Shown piece by piece: positions 19,625 to 27,482 of a stretch of DNA of 64,000 nt. The stretch's first letter is position 1; each line of letters begins with the position of its first letter. Below the pieces are notes generated by a model. The model ran no database searches and was not told the origin of the DNA. It saw only the letters and a program-made list of their open reading frames with translations. Origin of the DNA: Lachnoclostridium edouardi (GTDB lineage: Bacteria; Bacillota; Clostridia; Lachnospirales; Lachnospiraceae); assembly GCF_900240245.1 (NCBI RefSeq), contig NZ_OESQ01000001.1, positions 2,155,614-2,219,613 of the forward strand, written 5' to 3'. The position numbers and the translations under genes are program-made.

Positions 19625-19689
19625 ATTGAATTTGCTGTTTTGTGCAGTATATAATTTTGATATAAATAAAAAACAGCAATAAACAGCAA
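19625..19689 (+). promoter_or_regulatory. Promoter and operator-like repeats of the phosphonate operon
   Basis: A -35 box TTGAAT (19625-19630) and a -10 box TATAAT (19649-19654) are spaced by 18 bases. TTTGCTGTTT at 19630-19639 within the spacer is mirrored by AAACAGCAAA at 19681-19690. A further AAACAGCAAT stands at 19671-19680. Such a set overlapping and following a promoter is what a repressor operator looks like; the neighbouring DeoR protein is the obvious candidate. Confidence 0.65.
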
Positions 19690-19704
19690 ATGAGGAGTAT
19701 TATT

Positions 19705-20529
19705 ATGAATGTAAAAAAGAACAATAAAGTTCAGTTAATTGTATTTGATTGGGCCGGCACTACTGTAGATTATGCTTCCAGCGCTCCAGGCACAGTATTT
19801 GACCGTATATTTACCTTAGCCGGCATTCATCTTACCAGGGAAGAAATTAATGGTCCTATGGGAATGGAAAAAAAGGCCCATATCCGGGAGCTGTTATCAT
19901 GTGAATCTGGAAACAGGCAGTGGCAGCAGACATATGGCCGTCCCTGGAATGAGGATGATGTAGAAAATTTGTATGAACAATTTGAGGAGGCGTTGTACCA
20001 GGTGGTAGTTGAATACAGCTCTCCAATTCCAGGGGTAGTGGAGACTGTAAATGGGCTGAAAAAGCAGGGGCTGAAAATCGGATCTACTACTGGTTACACC
20101 TCACAAATGATGGAGCAGGTTATTCCCAAGGCGGCTGCTATGGGGTACAGCGCAGACTGTGTAGTTACTCCAGATGTAACAGGGAAAAGCCGTCCCACCC
20201 CGTTTATGTTATTTGAATGTATGCGTCAGATGAACGTATATCCTCCATGCACTGTGGTAAAAGTAGGGGACACAGCTTTGGATATGATGGAAGGAAAAAA
20301 TGGGGGAGCCTGGAGTATTGGAATTTTAAAGGGTTCTAATTTATTGGGACTTACCCAACAGGAATATGAAAATATGGACCAGGAAAACCTGGAAAAATGC
20401 AAAAAGGAAGCAGCAAAAAGGTACAGGGAGGCAGGAGCAGATATAGTAATTGATTCCATTTTAGATTTACCTGAAGCCATTTTAGAGATTAACCGCCGCT
20501 TAGAGAAAATGGAGGAGGCAGTAAAATGA
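19705..20529 (+). CDS. phnX: Phosphonoacetaldehyde hydrolase (phosphonatase)
   Basis: This HAD-superfamily enzyme cleaves the C-P bond of phosphonoacetaldehyde to acetaldehyde and phosphate. The 274-residue protein has the nucleophile D15 in VFDWAGTTVDY and the Schiff-base lysine about K56 in GPMGMEKKAHIREL. Later HAD motifs are GSTTGYTSQMM and VVKVGDTALDMMEGKNGG. ATG 19705 was chosen over ATG 19690, because the latter overlaps the ribosome site GAGGAG. The next gene starts inside its stop (ATGA). No AEP transaminase (phnW), the usual partner making its substrate, is in the operon. Confidence 0.94.
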   Translation: MNVKKNNKVQLIVFDWAGTTVDYASSAPGTVFDRIFTLAGIHLTREEINGPMGMEKKAHIRELLSCESGNRQWQQTYGRPWNEDDVENLYEQFEEALYQVVVEYSSPIPGVVETVNGLKKQGLKIGSTTGYTSQMMEQVIPKAAAMGYSADCVVTPDVTGKSRPTPFMLFECMRQMNVYPPCTVVKVGDTALDMMEGKNGGAWSIGILKGSNLLGLTQQEYENMDQENLEKCKKEAAKRYREAGADIVIDSILDLPEAILEINRRLEKMEEAVK

Positions 20530-21653
20530 ATAATTATTATAATCCGGTGCGTACAGTTCAGGGGCCGGGATGCTTAAAATGTCTGCCTCAGATTTTACAG
20601 GATATGAAGCTTACACACGGCAGGGTGCTTATTTTAGGATGGGATACTAAAGTGTTTGAATATGATGTTTTTTCCCAGCTTCACAGTTCCAATCAGTCTT
20701 TTCATATACAAAAGGCAGTTTTTCAGGAATCAAATCCTACGGTGAAGCATCTTTTTAAAATTTATAAAGAGACAAAAGACTTTTTTCCGGAAGCAGTAGT
20801 TGCCATAGGAGGAGGCAGCATTATGGATGTAGGAAAATCCCTGTGCTGTCTGTATGGAAAAGAAATTAGCAGTGAACAGGCTTTAAGAGAATTCATACAA
20901 AACAAGGAAATTGGATCTCCAAAAACAAAATGGGTTGGGATTCCCACTACATCTGGCACAGGAAGCGAGGTTACTTGCTGGGCTACTATCTGGGACCCGG
21001 AAAAAGAGGCAAAGCGGTCCATAGAAAATCCTGAAAACTACGCATACGCAGCCTTAGTTGATCCTGAAATGACAGAAGGGATGCCCCTAAAGCTGGCTGT
21101 ATCCTCAGCTTTAGATGCAGTGGCTCATGGAGTAGAAAGCTATTGGGCCAAAGGAACTAACGCTGTTTCAAAAGCCTTGGCACTTTGGGCAGTAAATAGG
21201 ATTATGAGCAATATGGAGGCCCTGCTTTCCGGGAAAGCAGAAGGCCGCGACGCCATGGCTCAGGGCAGTATGATGGCAGGGCTGGCATTCAGCAATACAA
21301 AAACAACAGCCTGCCATTCCATTTCCTATCCTTTGACTATGCACTACAAAATTCCTCATGGCGCCGCTGTAAGTATGCTGCTGGCTCCTGTGTTTCAGAT
21401 GAATGCTTCCGGCACAGACGGAATGCCTGAATTGTTAAAGGCTTTAGGAGTAAAAGATGGGGAGGATTTGAAAGAACGCATAAGCAGTTTTCTGATTCGT
21501 TCCGGACAGCCGGCTTCCCTGAAAGGCTGGGGCGTTAAGGAGGAGGAGCTTCCAGGACTTGCAGAATTAGGAATGACTAAAGGGCGTGCAGACAATAACC
21601 CGGTGGAGATTACGGCTGAGACAATTAATATCATCTTGAAATCTATTTATTAA
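20526..21653 (+). CDS. Iron-dependent alcohol dehydrogenase of the phosphonate operon
   Basis: The 375-residue group III (iron-type) alcohol dehydrogenase has the NAD-binding loop AIGGGSIMDVGK and TTSGTGSEVTCWAT. Metal ligands are probably D and H in ALDAVAHGVESYW plus the two histidines of CHSISYPLTMHYKIPHG. It overlaps phnX by 4 bases and precedes the phosphonate transporter. Related enzymes reduce phosphonoacetaldehyde to 2-hydroxyethylphosphonate in biosynthesis. In this catabolic setting without phnW, the reverse oxidation of 2-hydroxyethylphosphonate to the PhnX substrate is an attractive inference. Reduction of the acetaldehyde product is the main alternative. Confidence 0.85.
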   Translation: MNNYYNPVRTVQGPGCLKCLPQILQDMKLTHGRVLILGWDTKVFEYDVFSQLHSSNQSFHIQKAVFQESNPTVKHLFKIYKETKDFFPEAVVAIGGGSIMDVGKSLCCLYGKEISSEQALREFIQNKEIGSPKTKWVGIPTTSGTGSEVTCWATIWDPEKEAKRSIENPENYAYAALVDPEMTEGMPLKLAVSSALDAVAHGVESYWAKGTNAVSKALALWAVNRIMSNMEALLSGKAEGRDAMAQGSMMAGLAFSNTKTTACHSISYPLTMHYKIPHGAAVSMLLAPVFQMNASGTDGMPELLKALGVKDGEDLKERISSFLIRSGQPASLKGWGVKEEELPGLAELGMTKGRADNNPVEITAETINIILKSIY

Positions 21654-21698
21654 ACCCTAAAAACCCTATTTTATTGTACAAAGAAAGGATTGTGAATT

Positions 21699-22637
21699 GT
21701 GATGAAATATAAGAAGATAATGGGAACTGCTTTTGCTGCATTAATGATGACAGCGCTCCTTGCCGGATGCAGTGAAAAGGAGAAGGCTGTTAACACAGAT
21801 GGACCTGGCGGTCAGGACGGAGTATTTACCATAGCCTATGCTCCCAATGAATCTACTGCTGAAAGCGCAGATGCCCGGGGCGGCCTTGCAAAAGATTTAA
21901 GCCAGTTTTTAGGATGTGATGTAGAGGAAATTCAGGCCAGCGACTATAACGCTATAATTGAGGCCCTGCGCACTGGAAAAGCAGATATGGCATATATGGG
22001 CTCTCAGGCTTTGGCTTTAGGGGTAGAACGGGCTAATTTAGAGCCAATTGTTATGAAAGCGCCGGAGGGGGACAAGGAACAGGCAATTTATCATTCTGTG
22101 CTGATTACAAGCAGCAGTAATAACGAGATAAATTCTATTGAAGATATTAAAGGAAAAACAATGGCATTTGTAGACCCTGATTCTACTTCCGGAAATCTGG
22201 TGCCTACGGCGGAGATTATTCAGGCCTTTCCTGATGATAAACTGAATTCAGACAACTTACATACAAACGGAGATTTCTTTGAGGCTGTCAGCTACTCCGG
22301 CTCCCATCAGGCAGGGCTGCAGGCGGTTATTAAAGGAGATGTAGATATAGTTCCTATTTCTGATCAGATTCTGGCCTCAGAAATAGCTCACGGCAATGCA
22401 GGCGAAGGCGATGTAAAGATTATCCACCAGTCTGGAGCTATACCGGCAGAAGGTATGGTGGTAGGCGAACATGTAAGCCAGGAAACACGTGACAAGCTGG
22501 TTCAGTTTCTTACAGCCTATGATAATGAGGCCTACTTTACTGATGTTATTAAAGTGGCAGGGGCCCGTTTTGTTCAGTGCGATATGAGCGATTATGAGGA
22601 AATTATTCAGTTAAACAAGATTATTAATGAATTCTAA
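21699..22637 (+). CDS. phnD: Phosphonate ABC transporter substrate-binding lipoprotein
   Basis: The 312-residue protein is membrane-anchored through a lipobox (TALLAGC, Cys about residue 24). The mature part is a PhnD-type type-2 periplasmic-binding fold (FTIAYAPNEST..., ADMAYMGSQALALG, FVDPDSTSGNLVPTAEI, SYSGSHQAGLQAVIKGDVDIVPISD). GTG 21699 has the better-spaced AAAGGA; ATG 21702 is the alternative. It delivers phosphonate to PhnC/PhnE/PhnE encoded just downstream. Confidence 0.94.
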   Translation: MMKYKKIMGTAFAALMMTALLAGCSEKEKAVNTDGPGGQDGVFTIAYAPNESTAESADARGGLAKDLSQFLGCDVEEIQASDYNAIIEALRTGKADMAYMGSQALALGVERANLEPIVMKAPEGDKEQAIYHSVLITSSSNNEINSIEDIKGKTMAFVDPDSTSGNLVPTAEIIQAFPDDKLNSDNLHTNGDFFEAVSYSGSHQAGLQAVIKGDVDIVPISDQILASEIAHGNAGEGDVKIIHQSGAIPAEGMVVGEHVSQETRDKLVQFLTAYDNEAYFTDVIKVAGARFVQCDMSDYEEIIQLNKIINEF

Positions 22638-22653
22638 ATACAGGAGAAAAATT

Positions 22654-23460
22654 ATGAAGCCTATTTTAAAATTTAATGGAGTATCTAAATATTATCCAAA
22701 CGGGGTACATGCGTTAAAAGAGGTTTCCCTGGAAGTAATGGAAGGTGAATTTATCTCTGTTATTGGTCCGTCAGGCTCAGGAAAATCTACACTTCTGCGT
22801 GCTGTTAACCGACTGATTCCCATTACCAGCGGCACAGTATGGCTGGACGGCCATACTGTATCTGATCAGCACGGCAGAAAGCTGCGGGAGCAGCGGCGCA
22901 AGGTGGGCATGATTTTTCAGAACTATAATTTAGTATACAGCTTATCTGTGCTGCAGAATGTGCTTCACGGAAGACTGGGATATATGAACGGATTAAAAGG
23001 CGTGCTTGGAATGTACAGCGAAGCGGAAAAAAGAGAAGCATTAAATTTGCTGAAGGAGCTGGGGCTGGAATCGTTTTGCTACAACAGAGCTTCTGATTTA
23101 TCTGGAGGACAAAAACAGAGGGTGGGAATTGCCCGCGCAATTATGCAGAATCCTAAATTGCTTTTGTGCGATGAGCCTATTGCCTCATTAGATCCATCCA
23201 GCGCAAAAACAATTATGGAGCTGCTTCATAATATGACGCAAAAAAGAAATATTGCCTGTATTGTTAATCTGCATCAGCTGGATGTGGCCTTAAAATATTC
23301 CACCCGTATTATTGGATTGTCAAAAGGAGAAATTGTTTTTGACGGCCCTCCCCATCAGTTAAATGATGAGATGATAGAAAGAATATATGGAACTGCCAAG
23401 GGAAATTTAATGATTGGAGGAGAAGGTGGTGACAAGACGGATACCGCTGATTGCGCATGA
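22654..23460 (+). CDS. phnC: Phosphonate ABC transporter ATP-binding protein
   Basis: The 268-residue ABC ATPase energises phosphonate import. Walker A is GPSGSGKST, the Q-loop lies in GMIFQNYNLV, the signature is LSGGQKQRVGIARAI and Walker B is LLLCDEPIASLD, followed by a switch histidine in NLHQLD. ATG 22654 was chosen because AGGAGAA lies just upstream; upstream in-frame codons overlap the phnD end. The following permease gene overlaps its 3' end by 32 bases, so translation is coupled. Confidence 0.95.
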   Translation: MKPILKFNGVSKYYPNGVHALKEVSLEVMEGEFISVIGPSGSGKSTLLRAVNRLIPITSGTVWLDGHTVSDQHGRKLREQRRKVGMIFQNYNLVYSLSVLQNVLHGRLGYMNGLKGVLGMYSEAEKREALNLLKELGLESFCYNRASDLSGGQKQRVGIARAIMQNPKLLLCDEPIASLDPSSAKTIMELLHNMTQKRNIACIVNLHQLDVALKYSTRIIGLSKGEIVFDGPPHQLNDEMIERIYGTAKGNLMIGGEGGDKTDTADCA

Positions 23461-24229
23461 TTTAAGAAAACTGTACACTGGATTTTTGGCTGCTGCTGTG
23501 ATTTTGTTTATGATATGCAGCTTTCTTACAAATTTTAATATAATGACATTAATAGCAAACGGGGATGCCTTCTGGGAATTTATTACACAGGATTTTTTGC
23601 CTCCCGCCCTGCCTAAATCAAGCAGAATACCAGGAATACTCTCCAGTGTGCTGGTAACGTTGGCCCTGGCTATGTCAGCCACCACAGTAGCTGCTGTTCT
23701 GGCATTCTTTGTGTCCCTATTTGGCAGTGAGAAGGTTTCTCCCTTTCCTAAGGCGGCGAAATTCGTCCGGGGATCTGCCACCTTTCTTAGAAATATACCT
23801 GCTTTAGTATGGGCCTTTATACTATTTTCTTCTCTGGGAATTGGTACGGGAGTAGGCTTTGTAGCTTTATTTATTACCAGCTTTGCTTTTATGGTCCGCG
23901 CATTTGTGGAAACTATGGAGGATGTGTCCCAGGACTGTGTAGAAAGCTTGCTGGCAGTAGGCGCAACCTTTCCCCAAAGAGTGTGGCAGGCAATTCTTCC
24001 CTCCTGCCTCAGCGGTTTTTTGTCCTGGTTTCTTTACTGTGTGGAAATTAATATTCGCGCTTCTACAATTGTGGGAATGGTTGGAGGCGGAGGCGTGGGC
24101 TTAACTTTGTTTTCCTACATAAAAGGTTTTCAGTATGACATTGCCTTTAGTATTATCCTGTTAATTGCCCTTATGGTAATTGTAGTTGATCAGATTACCG
24201 GCAGGCTGAGAAGGGAGCTGTTAAAATGA
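23429..24229 (+). CDS. phnE: Phosphonate ABC transporter permease (first PhnE)
   Basis: The 266-residue inner-membrane permease has about six membrane segments. Its EAA-type cytoplasmic loop (CVESLLAVGATFPQRVWQAILP) contacts PhnC, and it ends with the typical GMVGGGGVGLTLF. GTG 23429 has GGAGGAG six bases upstream; TTG 23414 and GTG 23426 are less well placed. A second permease follows with a 4-base overlap, so the channel is probably a heterodimer. Confidence 0.92.
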   Translation: MTRRIPLIAHDLRKLYTGFLAAAVILFMICSFLTNFNIMTLIANGDAFWEFITQDFLPPALPKSSRIPGILSSVLVTLALAMSATTVAAVLAFFVSLFGSEKVSPFPKAAKFVRGSATFLRNIPALVWAFILFSSLGIGTGVGFVALFITSFAFMVRAFVETMEDVSQDCVESLLAVGATFPQRVWQAILPSCLSGFLSWFLYCVEINIRASTIVGMVGGGGVGLTLFSYIKGFQYDIAFSIILLIALMVIVVDQITGRLRRELLK

Positions 24230-25074
24230 ATGTAAATTATAATGAACTTGCCGTGAACCTGGAATTGAAACCGGCTAAAACAAAAAATGTTACCAGGATT
24301 CCGGTAAAATGCAGGCAGAGAAACCAAGTAATCCCTATTTTTCTTATTTCTGTTGGGGCCTTATCAATTTTAAGTCTGATTTATCTGGAAATTGACTGGG
24401 GAAAAATGATATCCCGCATTCCTGAGGTGGGAAAAGTATTTTGGTATTTGGCGCATCTAAATATCTCCCATATAGACCTGGTATTTTCTTCTTTAATAGA
24501 GACAATATCCATTGCAGTATTGTCTTTATTATACAGCTTAGTTTTAGGAATTTTGTTTGGAATGCTGGCGGCGCGAAATGTATTTGGGATTCCCGTTCTG
24601 TCTGTAATTACCCAGTCTTTTTTTACCTTCCTCAGGGCGGTGCCAACCCCTGTGTGGGTACTTCTTATGCTGGTATGTTTAGGCATGGGACCAGAGGCGG
24701 GAGTAGCGGGACTTTGTGTTCACACAACTGCATTTTTTACAAAATCATTTGCCCAGAGCTTTGAAAGTATTTCAAGTGAAACAATTGAAGCCCTGGAAGT
24801 TACAGGCACCAGCCGCCTTAGTATTTTTACAAATACAATTTTGCCGGCCGCTTTTTCTCAGATTGTTGCATGGGCGGGAATGCGCCTGGAAACCAACTTT
24901 TCTGAGTGCGCAATTCTTGGAATGGTGGGGGCCGGAGGCATTGGCTATGTGATTTCCAACAGCTTGCAGGGCTATAATTACGGCACGGCCGGCACAGCTA
25001 TTTTGCTTGTGTTTATAGTAGCGTATTCTATTGAAAGAATTTTTATAAGAATCAAGAAAAAGTTTACTTATTAA
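24226..25074 (+). CDS. phnE: Phosphonate ABC transporter permease (second PhnE)
   Basis: The 282-residue protein has a ~35-residue basic cytoplasmic N-terminus and about six membrane segments. An EAA loop (SETIEALEVTGTSRLSIFTNTILP) and the terminal block GMVGAGGIGYVISNSLQGYNYG match PhnE. ATG 24226 overlaps the stop of the first permease. The 3' end overlaps the convergent VOC gene by 11 bases and no terminator separates them. Confidence 0.92.
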   Translation: MNVNYNELAVNLELKPAKTKNVTRIPVKCRQRNQVIPIFLISVGALSILSLIYLEIDWGKMISRIPEVGKVFWYLAHLNISHIDLVFSSLIETISIAVLSLLYSLVLGILFGMLAARNVFGIPVLSVITQSFFTFLRAVPTPVWVLLMLVCLGMGPEAGVAGLCVHTTAFFTKSFAQSFESISSETIEALEVTGTSRLSIFTNTILPAAFSQIVAWAGMRLETNFSECAILGMVGAGGIGYVISNSLQGYNYGTAGTAILLVFIVAYSIERIFIRIKKKFTY

Positions 25075-25414
25075 TTAACTGAATTGCAAATCCGGCGATT
25101 TCATTTTGAAGATAAATAACATAAATGGAACCGTCCTCATTTCTCTTGGCAGACCCATGGTTTACTGGAACCCCCTTATCCTCCAAATATTTAATAGCCG
25201 CTTCCATATCAGGGGGATAAAACGCAATGTGCCCATGGGTTCCGGGGCCGTTGCCTGCCATGGCCTCAATACAGGCGCCGGCAAATGGAGAGCCTTTCTT
25301 TTCTGTTCTTAATTCTAAATCAAAAATACTGGAAAATAGCGTGACGATTTCTACTGCTTCCTGTCTGTCCTTTCCATTAATTCCAATATGCTGCATAGTA
25401 AATTCTGGTTTCAT
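25064..25414 (-). CDS. VOC (glyoxalase/dioxygenase) superfamily protein
   Basis: The 116-residue single-domain protein has the beta-alpha-beta-beta-beta pattern of the vicinal oxygen chelate fold, starting MQHIGINGKDRQEAVEI and ending IYLQNEIAGFAIQLIN. A conserved-looking histidine occurs at the start of each half (QHIGI; GHIAFYPPD), compatible with metal binding. A lactoylglutathione-lyase-like role is the default guess, but the substrate cannot be named. It is convergent with, and overlaps the end of, the phosphonate operon. Confidence 0.75.
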   Translation of the reverse strand: MKPEFTMQHIGINGKDRQEAVEIVTLFSSIFDLELRTEKKGSPFAGACIEAMAGNGPGTHGHIAFYPPDMEAAIKYLEDKGVPVNHGSAKRNEDGSIYVIYLQNEIAGFAIQLINK

Positions 25415-25651
25415 TATTAACAGTTTCCTTTCCTTCAGTTTTCTGACAGTTCTTTCTGGTTATTATTTATATTACCACGGCGTATTAGCTGTGTAAACAA
25501 TATACCACCAGTATGAAAAGGGCTGAATTTGGTTTATCCGTAATGATCTGGAAAAATTGCCATATATTTTTAAGATAAATTTAAGGCGAAGCAGAGAGAG
25601 ACATGATATAATGGAAAAAGTAAAGTTTGTTTATAATGAAGGAGGAAACTC

Positions 25652-26356
25652 ATGGCAGACACTAATATTCTGGTAGTTGATGATGAGAATGAGATTGCAG
25701 AGCTGGTGGAAATTTATTTAGTCAGCGACGGGTATAAAGTTTTTAAGGCAAATAATGCCCAGGAGGGCTTTAGTATATTGAATAAAGAGAAGGTTCATCT
25801 GGTACTTTTGGACATTATGATGCCGGGAATGGACGGAATGGATATGTGCCGGAAGATTAGGGAGACAAATAATATTCCTATTATTATGCTAAGCGCAAAG
25901 TCCACAGATTTAGATAAGATTATGGGCTTAGGCATCGGGGCTGACGACTATGTGGCAAAGCCGTTTAATCCTTTAGAGCTGACTGCCAGAGTAAAATCAC
26001 AGCTGCGTCGCTACACTCAGTTAAACCCTAACAGCAGCGCCAGGGAAAATGAAAAAAATGAAATTATTATTAAAGGTTTAGTGATCAATAAAGATAATCA
26101 TAAGGTTATAGTGTATGATGAGGAAATTAAACTGACTCCTATTGAGTTTGATATTCTTTACCTTTTGGCTTCCAACCCGGGAAAGGTGTTCAGCACAGAT
26201 GAAATATTTGAGCGTGTGTGGAACGAAAAAGTTTATGAAGCCAATAATACGGTTATGGTACATATCAGACGTCTTAGAGGCAAGATGAAGGAGGATACCA
26301 GACAAAATAAAATTATTACAACAGTCTGGGGGGTAGGATACAAAATTGAAAAGTAA
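25652..26356 (+). CDS. VanR-like OmpR-family response regulator
   Basis: The 234-residue protein has a receiver domain (about 4-118) with the acidic pair D14/D15 (VVDDENEIAELVEIYLVSDGY), phosphoacceptor in LLDIMMPGMDGMD and lysine in VAKPFNPLEL, then a winged-helix domain ending TTVWGVGYKIEK. GGAGGAAA precedes the ATG. The histidine kinase starts inside its 3' end (11-base overlap), and an exported protein and ABC exporter follow. It probably controls the operon itself. Confidence 0.94.
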   Translation: MADTNILVVDDENEIAELVEIYLVSDGYKVFKANNAQEGFSILNKEKVHLVLLDIMMPGMDGMDMCRKIRETNNIPIIMLSAKSTDLDKIMGLGIGADDYVAKPFNPLELTARVKSQLRRYTQLNPNSSARENEKNEIIIKGLVINKDNHKVIVYDEEIKLTPIEFDILYLLASNPGKVFSTDEIFERVWNEKVYEANNTVMVHIRRLRGKMKEDTRQNKIITTVWGVGYKIEK

Positions 26357-27482
26357 CCTGAGCAGAAAATATTATGGACGGATTGTTACAAACATTGTAT
26401 TCAGCGGGGCAGTAACCTGCCTGATTCTTGTTTTCCTGGTAACGAATCTGTCTACTTTGGCTGAATATCTAATATCCAGGGGAGGCTCTAACCCTTTTTT
26501 GGAGATGATGGCAGAGTCAGGGACAGTTATGGTGCTTCTATATGTAATATTAGGCATTCTCATATTTTCCGTCTCTTTTTTAATGCTGCAGGAGCGTTCT
26601 ATCCGGTATATTGAGGCTTTGTCAGAAGCCATCAGAAAGGTGTCGGAGGGAGATCTGAACACCTTTGTGGAGGTGGTAGGGGACGACGAGTTTTCCGGCA
26701 TGGCAGAAAATTTAAACAAGATGGTGGGAGAAATCAGGGAGCTGATGGATAAGGAGAGGGAGGCAGAAAGGACGAAAAACGAGCTGATTACAAATGTGGC
26801 CCACGACCTGAGAACGCCTCTTACCTCTATTATTGGTTATTTGGAGCTGCTTTCCGGAAAAGTGCAGCTGCCTGCTGAGATGCAGCACAAATATATTGAT
26901 ATTGCATATACAAAGGCCAAACGTCTGGAAAAGCTTATTGAAGATTTGTTTGGCTTTACAAAGCTGAATTACGGAAAGATTTCCATGAAAATAGCTAAGG
27001 TAGACATTATTAAGCTGTTAAGTCAGCTTTTAGAGGAATTTTACCCTAGTTTTGCAGATAAGAATTTGTCTTATGAGCTGCAGTCCAACGTACCTGCAAA
27101 AACCATTATGGCTGACGGAAATCTGCTTGCCCGCCTGTTTGACAATTTGATTAATAACGCCATTAAATACGGCGCTGACGGAAAAAGAGTGTTGGTAAAG
27201 ATTTATGCTGAGGAGGAGGTAGTGACTGTTTCTGTAATTAATTACGGATATGTGATTCCAGAGGAAGAGCTGCCTTTGATTTTTAATAAGTTTTACAGAG
27301 TGGAGCATTCCAGATCCACCAACACAGGAGGGACAGGCTTAGGCCTGGCTATTGCAAAGAATATTGTAGATATGCACGGCGGCACCATTGATGTTTCCAG
27401 CGACATGGAAGGAACTGTATTTACAATTTGCCTTAGAGTAAATTTTGATATTAACAAAGAAAACTTTGGGAAGATTGGATGA
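26346..27482 (+). CDS. VanS-like sensor histidine kinase
   Basis: The 378-residue membrane kinase has two N-terminal membrane segments (about 14-38 and 56-78), a HAMP-like linker (IRKVSEGDLNTFVEVVGDDEF), an H-box (TNVAHDLRTPLTSIIGYLELL), an N-box (LFDNLINNAIKYG) and a G2 box (GGTGLGLAIAKNIV). It starts at TTG 26346 within the response-regulator gene; no better start is seen. Its stop overlaps the start of the next gene. With only ~17 residues between membrane segments it may sense signals within the membrane. Confidence 0.92.
   Translation: MKSNLSRKYYGRIVTNIVFSGAVTCLILVFLVTNLSTLAEYLISRGGSNPFLEMMAESGTVMVLLYVILGILIFSVSFLMLQERSIRYIEALSEAIRKVSEGDLNTFVEVVGDDEFSGMAENLNKMVGEIRELMDKEREAERTKNELITNVAHDLRTPLTSIIGYLELLSGKVQLPAEMQHKYIDIAYTKAKRLEKLIEDLFGFTKLNYGKISMKIAKVDIIKLLSQLLEEFYPSFADKNLSYELQSNVPAKTIMADGNLLARLFDNLINNAIKYGADGKRVLVKIYAEEEVVTVSVINYGYVIPEEELPLIFNKFYRVEHSRSTNTGGTGLGLAIAKNIVDMHGGTIDVSSDMEGTVFTICLRVNFDINKENFGKIG

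Noticed and set aside
25064..25414. VOC protein as part of phosphonate catabolism
   Set aside because: It is on the opposite strand and convergent; there is no evidence beyond adjacency.
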